The translations under genes were made by a program, and so were the position numbers. Of a DNA stretch of 64,000 nucleotides, positions 36,132 through 45,778 are shown in pieces. The stretch covers positions 1 through 64,000 of the forward strand of contig CAJXLF010000002.1 of assembly GCA_913055805.1 (NCBI GenBank). Direction: 5' to 3'. Position 1 is the first letter of the stretch. Each line of letters opens with the position of its first letter. This stretch comes from an uncultured Salinisphaerales bacterium. Lineage in GTDB: Bacteria > Pseudomonadota > Gammaproteobacteria > Nevskiales > CAJXLF01. The notes beneath the pieces are model-generated. The model saw nothing but the letters and a program-made list of their open reading frames with translations. It was not told the origin of the DNA and made no database searches.

Positions 36132-37411
36132 ACTGGCGGTGAATTAAGTTTGTCCAGCATATCCAAGTGTTGCCGAACCCTCGGCTGGATGTGGTGATCG
36201 GGATATGTTTGCTGGAGGTTCAGTAACAACTTGCGCGCAGCCTCGTCCTTGTTCATGACATCGATCAATAACTGCGCTGACAGCAAATAGGCCTCCGGTA
36301 CCTGTGGATGGCCTGAAAATCGCTCATCGAACCGGGCCAGAAGCGCCAGAGCTGTTCTGCCATCGCCTAGCGACTGGGCCTGCCTGGCTAATTCCAGAGC
36401 CTGGTTGGCATCGGCAATCGGTATCTGGCCCAGCACTTTCACGGAGCGGCGGTAAACCTCTAACGCATGCCTTTTTTGGCCATCATTCATCAGGCGTCGA
36501 ATATAGGCTGTGGCCTGCTGTAACGCCAGCGTATTATCCAGTCGGCTGAGCAAAAACAACAGATTAAGGCGTTCCTGTAAACCGAAATCCTCCGGGTTAG
36601 CCCTGACCTCAGTCTTGAGTAATTCAATTGCTTCATATGCCTGACCGGCCTCAATGAGGTCGTCGACCCCGGTATATATTTTGTTTTCCTCGTTGTCCTG
36701 GCCGAAATTGCTGTTTTCCAGTGCGGTCGGCATGAAGCCCAGTTGCTCGTGATATTGATACGCCACATATCCCATGAGGTGGTAGGCAGCGATCATGAAG
36801 TACAGACTGAAAAAAGTAGTGATCGGAGCGATCTGCCATATGGGTACAGAACCCATAAGCATGATCGGGATCTTGTACATAGCACCGAGCAACAAGCTTA
36901 CAAATGCCCAGAGTACGAGATAAGGGGCGCCAATGCGGATGGCAATATTGGTGAGTAGCACCGGGTTCACCGCCCGGCCCAGTTCCTGATCAATGGCTAG
37001 TGACATGGTCGCCGCAGGCATTAGCAACTGCACGAGTAGCGAAGCTACCACGGCTATGGCCAGATTTCCGGTCACTGCGAACAGTAGCCCTACGGCTCCG
37101 TAAAGAATGATGTAGATCAACACCAACTTGAGAAAAAAGTTGGTGCCAGAACCATGGTCAGCAAACAGCGGTACCTCTTTCTCCCCCATCGCTGCGTAAT
37201 ACAACGTCTGGCAGCAATAGCGCACAGCTACAATCATGAGGATCAGTGGAGCAACAATACCGAGCAAGGGCACCACAACAAGCATGCTGGCTAGCGAAAG
37301 CAGCAACATAAATGCCAGCACCTGTGGTCTTGAGGGATATAAGAAAACCGCAGGCAAACGCATCCAGAACGGAACAATGCCTGCTGCTACATGTTTTCCA
37401 GGAGTTCTCAT
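36122..37411 (-). CDS. Polytopic membrane protein with C-terminal TPR-like domain
   Basis: A 429-aa protein with about five or six hydrophobic segments in residues 25-225, in an arrangement reminiscent of DUF4013 proteins, then a helical repeat domain (about 240-425) with TPR-like periodicity, probably cytoplasmic. No catalytic motif is seen. The frame is open to 37441; ATG 37411 is a choice, neither start having a strong ribosome site. The tail-to-tail overlap with the rhomboid gene, and the shared plan of membrane domain plus helical repeats, hint at a link. Confidence 0.6.
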   Translation of the reverse strand: MRTPGKHVAAGIVPFWMRLPAVFLYPSRPQVLAFMLLLSLASMLVVVPLLGIVAPLILMIVAVRYCCQTLYYAAMGEKEVPLFADHGSGTNFFLKLVLIYIILYGAVGLLFAVTGNLAIAVVASLLVQLLMPAATMSLAIDQELGRAVNPVLLTNIAIRIGAPYLVLWAFVSLLLGAMYKIPIMLMGSVPIWQIAPITTFFSLYFMIAAYHLMGYVAYQYHEQLGFMPTALENSNFGQDNEENKIYTGVDDLIEAGQAYEAIELLKTEVRANPEDFGLQERLNLLFLLSRLDNTLALQQATAYIRRLMNDGQKRHALEVYRRSVKVLGQIPIADANQALELARQAQSLGDGRTALALLARFDERFSGHPQVPEAYLLSAQLLIDVMNKDEAARKLLLNLQQTYPDHHIQPRVRQHLDMLDKLNSPPVQA

Positions 37412-37697
37412 TTTAATCGCCCGGTTACGCTCACCTCGCAATAGTTGGCACTATACGCTGGGCAGTTTCAAATCACATCCTGACGCGGTTATGTGACACG
37501 AACAAATAATATGTGGCGGTATTCCGGCTGCCGCCTTGATCCCCGGGCCTGCGATGCCCGACAATACTGGCTCTTTCACTCCTGCTGGCCAGTTGCATAT
37601 TTAATGACCCATGCCATTAGATTCCGACTCAAGAATTCACGGTGGCATTGTGAGCAACAGGGACTAACCAGCATTCCGGCGCCCGGACAGTAGCCGG

Positions 37698-38564
37698 ATG
37701 CCCGCAAGTCCACTCCGACAGGGCGCCATTTACGCCATTGCTGCTGGCGCAAGCTTCGCCACCATGGGCGCCTTGATCAAAAGTGCGGCGCCCCTGCTAC
37801 CCACCGAAATGGTGGTGTTCCTGCGTAATCTGTTCGGCTTGCTCACCCTGTTGCCCTGGCTGTTGCGGGTACGCCTGCCTTCATTGAAAACCACCCGCAT
37901 CGGCGGGCACATGCTGCGGGCCGGCTTTGGCCTGAGCGCCATGTACTGTTTCTTCTTTGCCATTCACCACATGCCGCTGGCCAACGCCGTATTGCTGAAT
38001 TACAGCGCGCCTGTGTTTGCTCCGGTAATTGCCTATTACTGGCTAAAAGAGGACTTCAGCGCCTGGACCTACCCGGCAGTGGGCATCGGTTTTGTCGGCA
38101 TCATGTTCATTCTGCATCCCACGGTGGCCATGCTCACGGCCGCCACTCTGGTAGGCCTGGCCTCAGGCATGCTGGCAGCGGTAGCCATGGTCAGCATCCG
38201 CCGCATGGCCAACACCGAACCTGCTACGCGTATTGTTTTCTTCTTCACCCTGTTCAGCGTATTCCTCTCGGCCATTCCACTTATCTGGGGTTGGGAATTA
38301 CCCTCTCCGCGCGCCACGTTGATCATGCTTGGCGCCGGCGTATTCGCCACGCTGGGGCAACTTTCCCTGACCAAGGCCTATTCACTGGCGCCCGCAGCGC
38401 AGATTGGCTCGCTGATTTATAGCGCGGTGGTGTTTTCCGCCATCTGGGGCTGGCTGATCTGGGATGAAAACCTGGACATGTATTTCGCCATCGGTACGTT
38501 GCTAGTGGCAACCGGCAGCTTCCTGGCCACGCTGGAACGCAAAAGGCGCGTCACTGCCACATAG
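37698..38564 (+). CDS. EamA/DMT family drug or metabolite exporter
   Basis: A 288-aa inner-membrane protein with ten membrane helices in two EamA halves (about 5-135 and 145-280). Typical half-ends are visible (ANAVLLNYSAPVFAPVIAYYWLKE and IGSLIYSAVVFSAIWGWLIWDE). Substrate not predictable. It stands alone; the 286-base gap upstream holds no convincing gene. Confidence 0.88.
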   Translation: MPASPLRQGAIYAIAAGASFATMGALIKSAAPLLPTEMVVFLRNLFGLLTLLPWLLRVRLPSLKTTRIGGHMLRAGFGLSAMYCFFFAIHHMPLANAVLLNYSAPVFAPVIAYYWLKEDFSAWTYPAVGIGFVGIMFILHPTVAMLTAATLVGLASGMLAAVAMVSIRRMANTEPATRIVFFFTLFSVFLSAIPLIWGWELPSPRATLIMLGAGVFATLGQLSLTKAYSLAPAAQIGSLIYSAVVFSAIWGWLIWDENLDMYFAIGTLLVATGSFLATLERKRRVTAT

Positions 38565-38576
38565 CAACCGGGTCTG

Positions 38577-40907
38577 CTACATCGAGATTTCCACGCGCGG
38601 CTGGCCTGCATCATCTCTACCTACCGCGGCTTCGCAGAGGATTACCTGCTCTCGCTGCACCCCGCGCCCGACCAAAAAGTCAGCCACCAGTTCCGCCCGT
38701 TTTTCGGCCACACCTGCGAGCACATCATCGGGAACAGCCTCGGCATCGGCGTCGGGTTTGAACAGTCCGAAGAAGCGCGTGTTCTTTTCAGCCACCTGCT
38801 TAGCCAGCGCATCGCGATCGGCCGCCACTGCAAAACCGCAGACAGTGACCTGAACACCGGGCCGGTCTGCCAGCAGCTCGACCATGGTTTCGATATAAGC
38901 GGCCTGCTCCTGACCCAGCAGTACGGATCCCGGCGCAAACTCAACCGGCTTGAACCTCAGGGCACTGGCGAATTGCACCAGTTTGTCGGCTGCCATCACC
39001 ACGCCCAGCGGAGAGTAAAACGACAGCACACCAACCTGCACCGCCTTGAAGACGGCCTTTTGTATCACCTGATTGATATTGATATCGGGATTCGCCACAT
39101 CACCGGTGATAGGCAACTTGAGCCGCACGTTGTCGTCACGATCACGCATCAGACCCAGGGCGGTGGTCAAAGGCATGCCGGTTTCCGCCTCAAATTCCTG
39201 GGACCTTCCCTTCACTCCCGCCACTTTCAGCTTGTTCAGAACCAGATCAAACAATGCATCGATCTTGCCATTGGCCATCGTGAAATCGATGTCGCTGCTG
39301 ACCGTGCCCTGCGAAATCCTGTGGCCGACAATCCGCCGGGTAAAGCCGGATAGCGGCACCAGATTGGCATTACTGAGCTTGCCCGACACATCCGCTTCGG
39401 GACTGTTGGCAAAGGGTTTTATACTGCCCGTCAGATTGAGCTGACCGTAACGGCCAACTTTACTACTCAGTGATAACGGACTGGCCTGCCCGGCCTGAGA
39501 CGTATCCAGTGCCTCAATAACCAGATTCATGTCTTCGAATTCAGTTTCAAAGTCTGGCTTGACGCCGGAGTCCCGGATCGTCGCCCTGCTGGCGTCCGCC
39601 ACCTCGAGCCTGTCAATCTTCAAGGCAAAAGCGCTATCCGCATTCTCCTGCCCGTCCTCCTGTCCGCCCTCCAGTTCGCTACTCGCAGGCATCCAGCTTT
39701 CGAAGTTCCAGGCGCCCGCCTTGTCTCGGGCAATATGCGTATTCAGTCCGCCAAGCTTGAGCTCACCCACCTGCAGTTGCTGACCTGTGAAAGACATGGG
39801 CTGCAAGTCGACAGTTGCAACATTCAGCAAAGCCTCTGCATCCGCCTGCTTGAGACCACTGACCCCGGCCAATTGCAACTGCCCCAGTTGAATATCCTCC
39901 ATCGAGGTAATACCCACTTCCCTGACGTAAACTTCGCGGACGGCCAGCACCAGCGCCCTGCCCTCATCCTGCAGCAGGCGAAGTGCTTCTGCCTGCAGAC
40001 TGCCATTGCCGGTCAGCTCAACAGCCTGTTCCGGCTCCACCGGCAAACCGATCCGGGTCTCACCTTCCCAACGGGCTGCCTGCAATTCTACGGTGTAAGG
40101 CTGATCAGGAAGTTCGGCACGGGCATCGGTCAGCTGCAAATCGCCTTTCAGCGACAGGCCCACACCCTCCTTTGCCGAATACCGCAGTCCAATATTCAAC
40201 TTTGCGTCGAGCCTGCCTTGCAAAGACTGCTGGATATAAGAACCCATAATATCCAGCGGCAGCGCCCGGGCATCACTTTGGATATCCACAGTGATCACTT
40301 CGCCAAAGGGCTGGATCACCCCATCAAGGCTCAACTGACTTTCCTGTACGGCGCCAGTGGCCGAAAAAGTAATCTGCTGAGAGGGAGCCCAGGTCGCCAC
40401 GTCATTCACAGAGGTAGCATTGACCACCAGAGTCTCGTCCAGAAGATCGTCACGATAACGTAACTCGGTTTCGGCTATGGCCGCCTGATCCAGGCCAAAA
40501 CCCCAGCCCGACGACTCGCCTGAATCCCTGGTAGGTTCGAGCCTGATCCCGGCAATGAAAATCACATTTTCCGCTGAGCGCTGAATATCCAGTTGCGCAC
40601 CCGACAGCTCCAGCCGGCTCAAATGGATGCGTTTTTCCAGCAGCGGCGCATAACGCCACTCCAGCAAAGCGCGATTAACACGAAACCCCTCGCCGCTTTC
40701 AGACTGCCCCTGCGCCCCGTCAACAGCCAGGCGGCCAGTGAAAAGATTCAGATCAATATTCTGTATCTGCGCCTGCAAACCCTGCCTTTCCAGGGCGCTG
40801 ACGGCTGCAAGACGCAAGCCATACGGCAATGCCCAAAGTAGCGCCGGGATAAAAACCAGGAAAAAAAAGACGGTAAAGAAAAGTTTTTTGCTTTTCCTGT
40901 TAGACAT
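38577..40907 (-). CDS. DUF748/AsmA-like envelope protein
   Basis: A 776-aa protein with one N-terminal membrane helix (about 9-28) and a very long periplasmic body of AsmA/DUF748-type beta-rich repeats. This includes LTGSIKPFANSPEADVSGKL-like segments seen in proteins that bridge inner and outer membranes for lipid transport. The last about 130 residues look like a degenerate OmpA-type domain. ATG 40907 is chosen because it gives the usual short basic N-terminus; the frame is open to 40973. Confidence 0.8.
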   Translation of the reverse strand: MSNRKSKKLFFTVFFFLVFIPALLWALPYGLRLAAVSALERQGLQAQIQNIDLNLFTGRLAVDGAQGQSESGEGFRVNRALLEWRYAPLLEKRIHLSRLELSGAQLDIQRSAENVIFIAGIRLEPTRDSGESSGWGFGLDQAAIAETELRYRDDLLDETLVVNATSVNDVATWAPSQQITFSATGAVQESQLSLDGVIQPFGEVITVDIQSDARALPLDIMGSYIQQSLQGRLDAKLNIGLRYSAKEGVGLSLKGDLQLTDARAELPDQPYTVELQAARWEGETRIGLPVEPEQAVELTGNGSLQAEALRLLQDEGRALVLAVREVYVREVGITSMEDIQLGQLQLAGVSGLKQADAEALLNVATVDLQPMSFTGQQLQVGELKLGGLNTHIARDKAGAWNFESWMPASSELEGGQEDGQENADSAFALKIDRLEVADASRATIRDSGVKPDFETEFEDMNLVIEALDTSQAGQASPLSLSSKVGRYGQLNLTGSIKPFANSPEADVSGKLSNANLVPLSGFTRRIVGHRISQGTVSSDIDFTMANGKIDALFDLVLNKLKVAGVKGRSQEFEAETGMPLTTALGLMRDRDDNVRLKLPITGDVANPDININQVIQKAVFKAVQVGVLSFYSPLGVVMAADKLVQFASALRFKPVEFAPGSVLLGQEQAAYIETMVELLADRPGVQVTVCGFAVAADRDALAKQVAEKNTRFFGLFKPDADAEAVPDDVLAGVAEKRAELVADFLVGRGVQREQVILCEAAVGRDDAGQPRVEISM

Positions 40908-40930
40908 AAGAGCGGTTGAAAGAGGTGAAT

Positions 40931-41164
40931 TCAGGGAGAGTATAACCATCCGGCGCCGGCGCATTGCGGACAATCCACCTCATGCTCCAGACCACGTGAC
41001 CTGCAGGCGGGACAAAGCTCCCAGGCATCCTCGGCACGCGCATCCTGCATAACGCCGTTACAGGCTTTGCCCTGATGATGCGCGTGACAGCTAGCACCGA
41101 CATGGTCCGGGTTATAACTGTAGTTGCCGCAGACGCTACAAATACCTACTGGGTGTTCTTTCAT
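40931..41164 (-). CDS. Small zinc-ribbon protein
   Basis: A 77-aa protein with paired CxxC motifs (CSVCGN, CPACRS, CPQCAG) plus extra Cys and His between them (CHAHHQGKAC), probably binding two or more zinc ions as a rubredoxin/DnaJ-like knuckle protein. ATG 41164 has a GGTGGCG ribosome site. Only 23 bases separate its stop from the DUF748 start, so the two are likely co-transcribed. Function unknown. Confidence 0.65.
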   Translation of the reverse strand: MKEHPVGICSVCGNYSYNPDHVGASCHAHHQGKACNGVMQDARAEDAWELCPACRSRGLEHEVDCPQCAGAGWLYSP

Positions 41165-41212
41165 ATCGCCACCACCAAATGCGAGACAGTTTCACTCTAT
41201 ATAAACAGTATA

Positions 41213-41230
41213 ATGCGCGCCTATGAAAAT
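41213..41230 (+). promoter_or_regulatory. Candidate promoter of the manC-manB block
   Basis: A perfect TATAAT (41219-41224) with the context AAACAG-TATAAT-GCGCGC. The -35 is not clear. Start near 41231, about 150 bases before the methyltransferase ATG. The motif nearly duplicates the aceA -10 region. The remaining 41165-41382 gap holds nothing else recognised. Confidence 0.45.
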
Positions 41231-41382
41231 ACTTGTTGCAGGTGGTGCGCTCTACCGCCGTATTGATAGTGCCTCAGGCAAAGTAACTAGAATGTTGTGC
41301 AGGACGTGATCTTGCAGCGACATGGAACCCTTAGCAGGTACGGCATGTCGATGGCATGGCCAGACCCTACTCTTTCTGATAT

Positions 41383-42066
41383 ATGAAACGCATATTTAAA
41401 ACACTCAAAAAGAAATTGAAGGGAATTCCTTCTGAAGAAGCATCACCGAAGAAGTTTTTCTCGGCTGTCTACAAACACAATCTTTGGCACGGCAAAGAGT
41501 CCCTCAGTGGCACCGGCTCAGAGGGCAGCTTTGCCACCCAGAAGATTCTTTTGCTGGAAAGAATCATCAATGAAAAAAATATACAGAGCATCCTTGATCT
41601 GGGCTGCGGTGATCTTTACTGGATGGTAAAAGTCATCCCCGGCCTGCAGCAGTATCACGGCGTTGATGTTGTAGAAAGCGTCATCAAGCAGAATACAGCT
41701 GCGCATGGAGCAGAAAACGTACATTTCCAGTGCCTGGACCTGAGTGCGAAACGCGATCAAGATAAGCTTGCAATTCGGTCCTGCGATTTAATAATCTGCT
41801 TCGATGTACTCGGACATATGCTGAATGAAGAAATAGAACGCTTTCTTCATTTCATTTTCTACGATCTCGACGCCAGATATATCCTCCTGACAAATCGTAG
41901 AGACGAAGGCAGTGAGTTGTATCTACAGCGTCCCAAAAGCCGCCACGAAGGCATTAACATTCAGGAACACCCCATATTCAAGAAGCACGAACTAGCGCCC
42001 GTATGGAAAGAAAAGGCCGAGTACCCGGGTGACTTTTTCGAGCTCTACGAATTACCTGCACGATAA
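41383..42066 (+). CDS. Class I SAM-dependent methyltransferase
   Basis: A 227-aa protein with the glycine-rich SAM motif SILDLGCGDLYWM (about residues 69-81), an acidic strand-2 end (HGVDVVE) and a motif-IV-like CDLIICFDVLGHM. The N-terminus is basic. No target can be assigned, but it directly precedes manC with a ten-base gap, so a role in glycan or lipid modification is plausible. Confidence 0.75.
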   Translation: MKRIFKTLKKKLKGIPSEEASPKKFFSAVYKHNLWHGKESLSGTGSEGSFATQKILLLERIINEKNIQSILDLGCGDLYWMVKVIPGLQQYHGVDVVESVIKQNTAAHGAENVHFQCLDLSAKRDQDKLAIRSCDLIICFDVLGHMLNEEIERFLHFIFYDLDARYILLTNRRDEGSELYLQRPKSRHEGINIQEHPIFKKHELAPVWKEKAEYPGDFFELYELPAR

Positions 42067-42076
42067 GACACTTCCC

Positions 42077-43504
42077 ATGCCGGCACCTTCCATTGATCTG
42101 TATCCCGTCATCCTTTCCGGAGGTGCGGGCACACGCTTGTGGCCGGTTTCCCGGCAAATGCATCCCAAACCCTTTATCCGCATGCCGGATGGGCAGAGTC
42201 TTTTGCAAAAGGCTTTTCTGCGTGCTGCTTCGTTGCCCGGCGTGAAGGAGATGTTGACCGTCACGAATCGTGAACTGTTCTTCATAACCGAGGATGAATA
42301 CCGCGATATCAACACAAATGCTCTGCCGCTCTCTTTCCTGCTGGAACCCTTTGGCAGGAACACCGCACCGGCCATCGCATTGGCTGCCCTGCACTTCGAC
42401 CAAAGCCAATCAGATGCAGTTTTGCTTGTGCTGCCTTCGGACCACTTGATCACGAACCAGGAAGCCTTTGCCCAAGCTGTTGAAGAAGCTGCAGCATTGG
42501 CCAAGGCAGGCAACATCGTCACCTTCGGCATTCAGCCTACCAGGGTGGAAACCGGTTATGGATACATCGAAGCCGATGGCCACAAGGTCAAGCGCTTTAT
42601 AGAGAAACCCTCTTTCGAGAATGCCAGCCAATATTTTGAATCCGGCAACTATTTGTGGAATTCCGGCATGTTCTGCTTTACCGCAAAGACCATGCTCGAA
42701 GAACTCAGGCAGCATGCCCCGGAGCTTCTGGAAAGCGCTGAAGCGAGTTATCAAAAAGCCCGCAAAGCAGCCGGCGAAGGCCTGACAAGCCTCGAACTCG
42801 ACCCGGAAACCTTCGGCGCGGCGCCTGATATTTCCATTGACTACGCCGTGATCGAGAAATCCGAAAAAGTTGCCGTTGTGGCCTGTGATATCGGCTGGAA
42901 TGACATCGGATCCTGGAAAGCATTCAGTGAAATCCAGCCTTCTGACGATGCCGGCAACCAGATTATGGGCCGCGCCCAGATCCACGACGTGGCCAACTGC
43001 TTTATCCAGAGCGACGGCCGTATGATTGGCGCAGTCGGCGTGACGGATCTGGTCATTATCGATACTGCGGATGCGGTTCTCGTCGCCAGCAAGGAACGTG
43101 CTCAGGACGTGAAGCAGATCGTCGGCCAACTCAAGGCATCCGAAGACGAAGTCCATAAACTGCACCGTACTGTGCACCGCCCCTGGGGCACTTATACCGT
43201 TCTGGAAGAGGGCCCGCGTTTCAAGATCAAGCGCATTCTGGTCAAACCGGGGGCTTCATTATCCCTGCAGATGCACCACCAGCGCAGCGAACACTGGGTA
43301 GTTGTCAGTGGGCAAGCACTTGTGGTCAATGGCGATCACGAATTCACCCTGAACGCCAATGAATCCACTTATATCCCCGCGGAACATCAACACCGCCTGG
43401 CTAACCCTGGTGATAAGGATCTGGTGATCATTGAAGTGCAATGTGGTGACTACCTCGGCGAAGACGATATTGTCCGTTTCGATGACCACTATGGGCGCAG
43501 CTGA
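42077..43504 (+). CDS. manC: Mannose-1-phosphate guanylyltransferase/mannose-6-phosphate isomerase
   Basis: A bifunctional type II enzyme (ManC/AlgA/CpsB), 475 aa. The N-terminal GDP-mannose pyrophosphorylase domain has [15 protein letters not shown] and the [10 protein letters not shown] motif. The C-terminal cupin-like isomerase domain has [14 protein letters not shown], with the zinc ligands. It makes GDP-mannose from mannose-1-phosphate. ATG 42077 is chosen; the frame is open from 42029 inside the methyltransferase gene. It overlaps manB by one base. Confidence 0.95.
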   Translation: MPAPSIDLYPVILSGGAGTRLWPVSRQMHPKPFIRMPDGQSLLQKAFLRAASLPGVKEMLTVTNRELFFITEDEYRDINTNALPLSFLLEPFGRNTAPAIALAALHFDQSQSDAVLLVLPSDHLITNQEAFAQAVEEAAALAKAGNIVTFGIQPTRVETGYGYIEADGHKVKRFIEKPSFENASQYFESGNYLWNSGMFCFTAKTMLEELRQHAPELLESAEASYQKARKAAGEGLTSLELDPETFGAAPDISIDYAVIEKSEKVAVVACDIGWNDIGSWKAFSEIQPSDDAGNQIMGRAQIHDVANCFIQSDGRMIGAVGVTDLVIIDTADAVLVASKERAQDVKQIVGQLKASEDEVHKLHRTVHRPWGTYTVLEEGPRFKIKRILVKPGASLSLQMHHQRSEHWVVVSGQALVVNGDHEFTLNANESTYIPAEHQHRLANPGDKDLVIIEVQCGDYLGEDDIVRFDDHYGRS

Positions 43505-44856
43505 TGCCGCTGCCCTGTTTCAAGGCTTACGATATCCGGGGCAAGCTCGGCAGTGAACTCAACGAAAATATTGCCTACCAGATAGGCCGCGCCTACGGAT
43601 ATCACTTTCAACCTCGCCAGGTTGTCGTCGGTGCCGATATTCGGCTTAGCAGCGAAACACTCAAGCAGGCTCTAACCAATGGCCTTGTTGATTCGGGCGC
43701 CAATGTCATTGATATAGGGTTGGCCGGTACAGAAGAAGTTTATTTTGCGACGTTCCATCTCGAAACAGATGGCGGGATCGAAGTGACCGCCAGCCATAAC
43801 CCGATGGACTACAACGGCATGAAGCTGGTCCGCGAACACGCCAAGCCAGTGAGCGGAGACAGCGGGTTAAAAGAGATTGAAAAACTGGTCGAGAAAAATG
43901 ACTTCCCTCCACCCGACGGAAAAGGCCAGTTAACACATGTCTCCGTCCTGCAGGATTACGCCGACCACTTACTCACCTATATAGATGCCGAGCAGCTCAG
44001 GCCTTTACGCGTCGTAGTCAATTCCGGTAACGGTGCTGCCGGACATGTCATTGACGCTTTGGACGAACGCCTGCCGAGTATTGAATTCATCAGGGTGCAT
44101 CACGAACCGGACGGCAATTTCCCCAACGGCATACCCAACCCGTTACTGCCTGAGAACAGGGCAGATACGCGTAACGCCGTACTCGAGCATGAAGCCGACA
44201 TGGGTATTGCCTGGGATGGCGACTTCGACCGTTGTTTCCTCTTCAATGAGCAAGGCGCATTTATTGAGGGCTATTACATCGTTGGACTATTGGCCAAGGC
44301 ATTTCTGGACAAGCATCCTGGGGAGAAAATTATCCACGACCCCAGACTGACCTGGAACACCATCGATATGGTCAGGGATGGCGGCGGCACCGCCATACAA
44401 AGCAAGACCGGTCATGCCTTCATCAAAGAACGTATGCGCCGTGAGAACGCTATCTACGGCGGTGAAATGAGCGCCCACCACTACTTCCGCGACTTCGCTT
44501 ACTGTGACAGTGGAATGATTCCCTGGCTGCTGGTGGCTGAACTGATGTCCACGACCGGCAAGCCGCTATCCGAGCTGGTACAGAAACGCATCGCCGCCTA
44601 TCCCTGCAGCGGAGAACTCAATTTCACGGTAAATGATAGCCAGGCAGCTATTGAGAGCTTGCGCAGACACTTTGAAGCCCAAAACCCGGTGGTCGATGAA
44701 ACGGATGGCTTGAGCCTGGAATTCAATGACTGGCGCTTCAACATACGCGCGTCCAATACAGAGCCATTGCTCAGGCTCAATGTGGAATCGTGCGCCAATG
44801 CTGCACTCATGAAAGACAAGACCAGGGAAATATCAAGGTTGTTGGCTAACTATTGA
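43504..44856 (+). CDS. manB: Phosphomannomutase/phosphoglucomutase
   Basis: A 450-aa alpha-D-phosphohexomutase of the ManB/AlgC type that interconverts mannose-6-phosphate and mannose-1-phosphate. The phosphoserine loop is [11 protein letters not shown] (S98), the metal loop DGDFDRCF, and the sugar-binding [12 protein letters not shown]. Coupled to manC by a TGATG overlap. Together they supply GDP-mannose for the capsule or LPS. Confidence 0.95.
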   Translation: MPLPCFKAYDIRGKLGSELNENIAYQIGRAYGYHFQPRQVVVGADIRLSSETLKQALTNGLVDSGANVIDIGLAGTEEVYFATFHLETDGGIEVTASHNPMDYNGMKLVREHAKPVSGDSGLKEIEKLVEKNDFPPPDGKGQLTHVSVLQDYADHLLTYIDAEQLRPLRVVVNSGNGAAGHVIDALDERLPSIEFIRVHHEPDGNFPNGIPNPLLPENRADTRNAVLEHEADMGIAWDGDFDRCFLFNEQGAFIEGYYIVGLLAKAFLDKHPGEKIIHDPRLTWNTIDMVRDGGGTAIQSKTGHAFIKERMRRENAIYGGEMSAHHYFRDFAYCDSGMIPWLLVAELMSTTGKPLSELVQKRIAAYPCSGELNFTVNDSQAAIESLRRHFEAQNPVVDETDGLSLEFNDWRFNIRASNTEPLLRLNVESCANAALMKDKTREISRLLANY

Positions 44857-44886
44857 AACGACTTCAGATCGCAATCAGGTCGTTTT
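44856..44886. terminator. Bidirectional terminator between manB and the kinase genes
   Basis: AAACGAC (44856-44862) pairs with GTCGTTT (44879-44885), giving a 7-bp stem flanked by A- and T-rich ends. It spans the stop codons of the two convergent genes, which lie seven bases apart. Confidence 0.55.
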
Positions 44887-45778
44887 GCGGCTTCTCGGCC
44901 AGGTGCCTGAATTCTCTCAACAAGTTACCTGCCATAAGTCGGTAGATCAGTTTATGTAGGGGCAAATAGGCAGGGACTTCTCGCATCTTCCTCGTATAGA
45001 GTGCCGCCGCCCAGATGCAATTCAGCATGCGAAGATATCTGGCGTGCTCTATAACCTGGGGAATGCCGCCTGCCTGCAAATAGGCTTCGCTAAAGGCCTT
45101 CCGGCGTAAACGCCGGAATTTGAAACTGCCACACAGATACTGACCCGTTGGCCTATGGGCGCGCAGTGCACCCAAATCGATAAAACGGAGCTTGCGCTCT
45201 GCATCCCACAGAAAGTTGCCCGGCTTAACATCCGTGTAATCCATACTGCAGGATAAATTTCGGGGTTTGGCCTCCCTCAGAGCCTCGGCATGACGCTCCA
45301 ATTCAACACCCCGGATAACCCCGCTTTCAGATAAAAGAGCCAGGTCGCGCTTTACGCCGGCATCAATACGCGCCTCATCGCATGGTTCGCGCATTATCTG
45401 ATGCAGTGATGCCAGACAACGTCCCAGTGCTCTGGCGAATTCCTCACCGCCGAAGTCAGGCAGTTGACCTGGTATAAACTCCATTAACAAGGCTTGATCG
45501 TTACGCCAAAGCACATCAGGAAACAGGTTTGTTGTTTCTGCCTGACTGGCTCGCGTTGCCATATGCTGAAAGCGGCGCTTGTCGTCACCCAGGTGCAGCT
45601 TCAATATCCTGCCGCTGGGTGTAACCAGCTTATAAGCCTGAGGCAAGGCATATCTTTCTTGCACATACGTTCTTCCAAAACGTACATACCAGGGATGCAA
45701 ATGGCGGAGTTCAAAATTCTCGCCGAGGAAAGATTCGATTTGTCGTTGCGTTGTTTCTGTTAACAACACTCCAATCAT
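44864..45778 (-). CDS. WaaP/Kdo-kinase-like sugar kinase (tandem copy 2)
   Basis: A 304-aa protein-kinase-fold enzyme resembling LPS core heptose or Kdo kinases. The catalytic loop is DYTDVKPGNFLW (D183, N188) and the metal loop FIDLGA (D201). An N-lobe Lys in LVTPSGRILKLHLG precedes. It probably phosphorylates a lipid-linked sugar on the cytoplasmic face. It overlaps the paralogue at 45775-46659 by four bases (ATGA) and is last in the capsule block. Confidence 0.7.
   Translation of the reverse strand: MIGVLLTETTQRQIESFLGENFELRHLHPWYVRFGRTYVQERYALPQAYKLVTPSGRILKLHLGDDKRRFQHMATRASQAETTNLFPDVLWRNDQALLMEFIPGQLPDFGGEEFARALGRCLASLHQIMREPCDEARIDAGVKRDLALLSESGVIRGVELERHAEALREAKPRNLSCSMDYTDVKPGNFLWDAERKLRFIDLGALRAHRPTGQYLCGSFKFRRLRRKAFSEAYLQAGGIPQVIEHARYLRMLNCIWAAALYTRKMREVPAYLPLHKLIYRLMAGNLLREFRHLAEKPQNDLIAI

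Noticed and set aside
37493-37693. A 66-codon plus-strand frame before the EamA transporter.
   Set aside because: Composition rich in Arg, Trp and Cys, no ribosome site and no recognisable motif; more likely intergenic.
41262-41269. A GGCGGTAG octamer on the minus strand, like the ops/JUMPstart element of RfaH-controlled capsule operons.
   Set aside because: It points away from the manC block, the following bases do not fit the consensus, and an octamer is expected by chance about twice in a window of this size.
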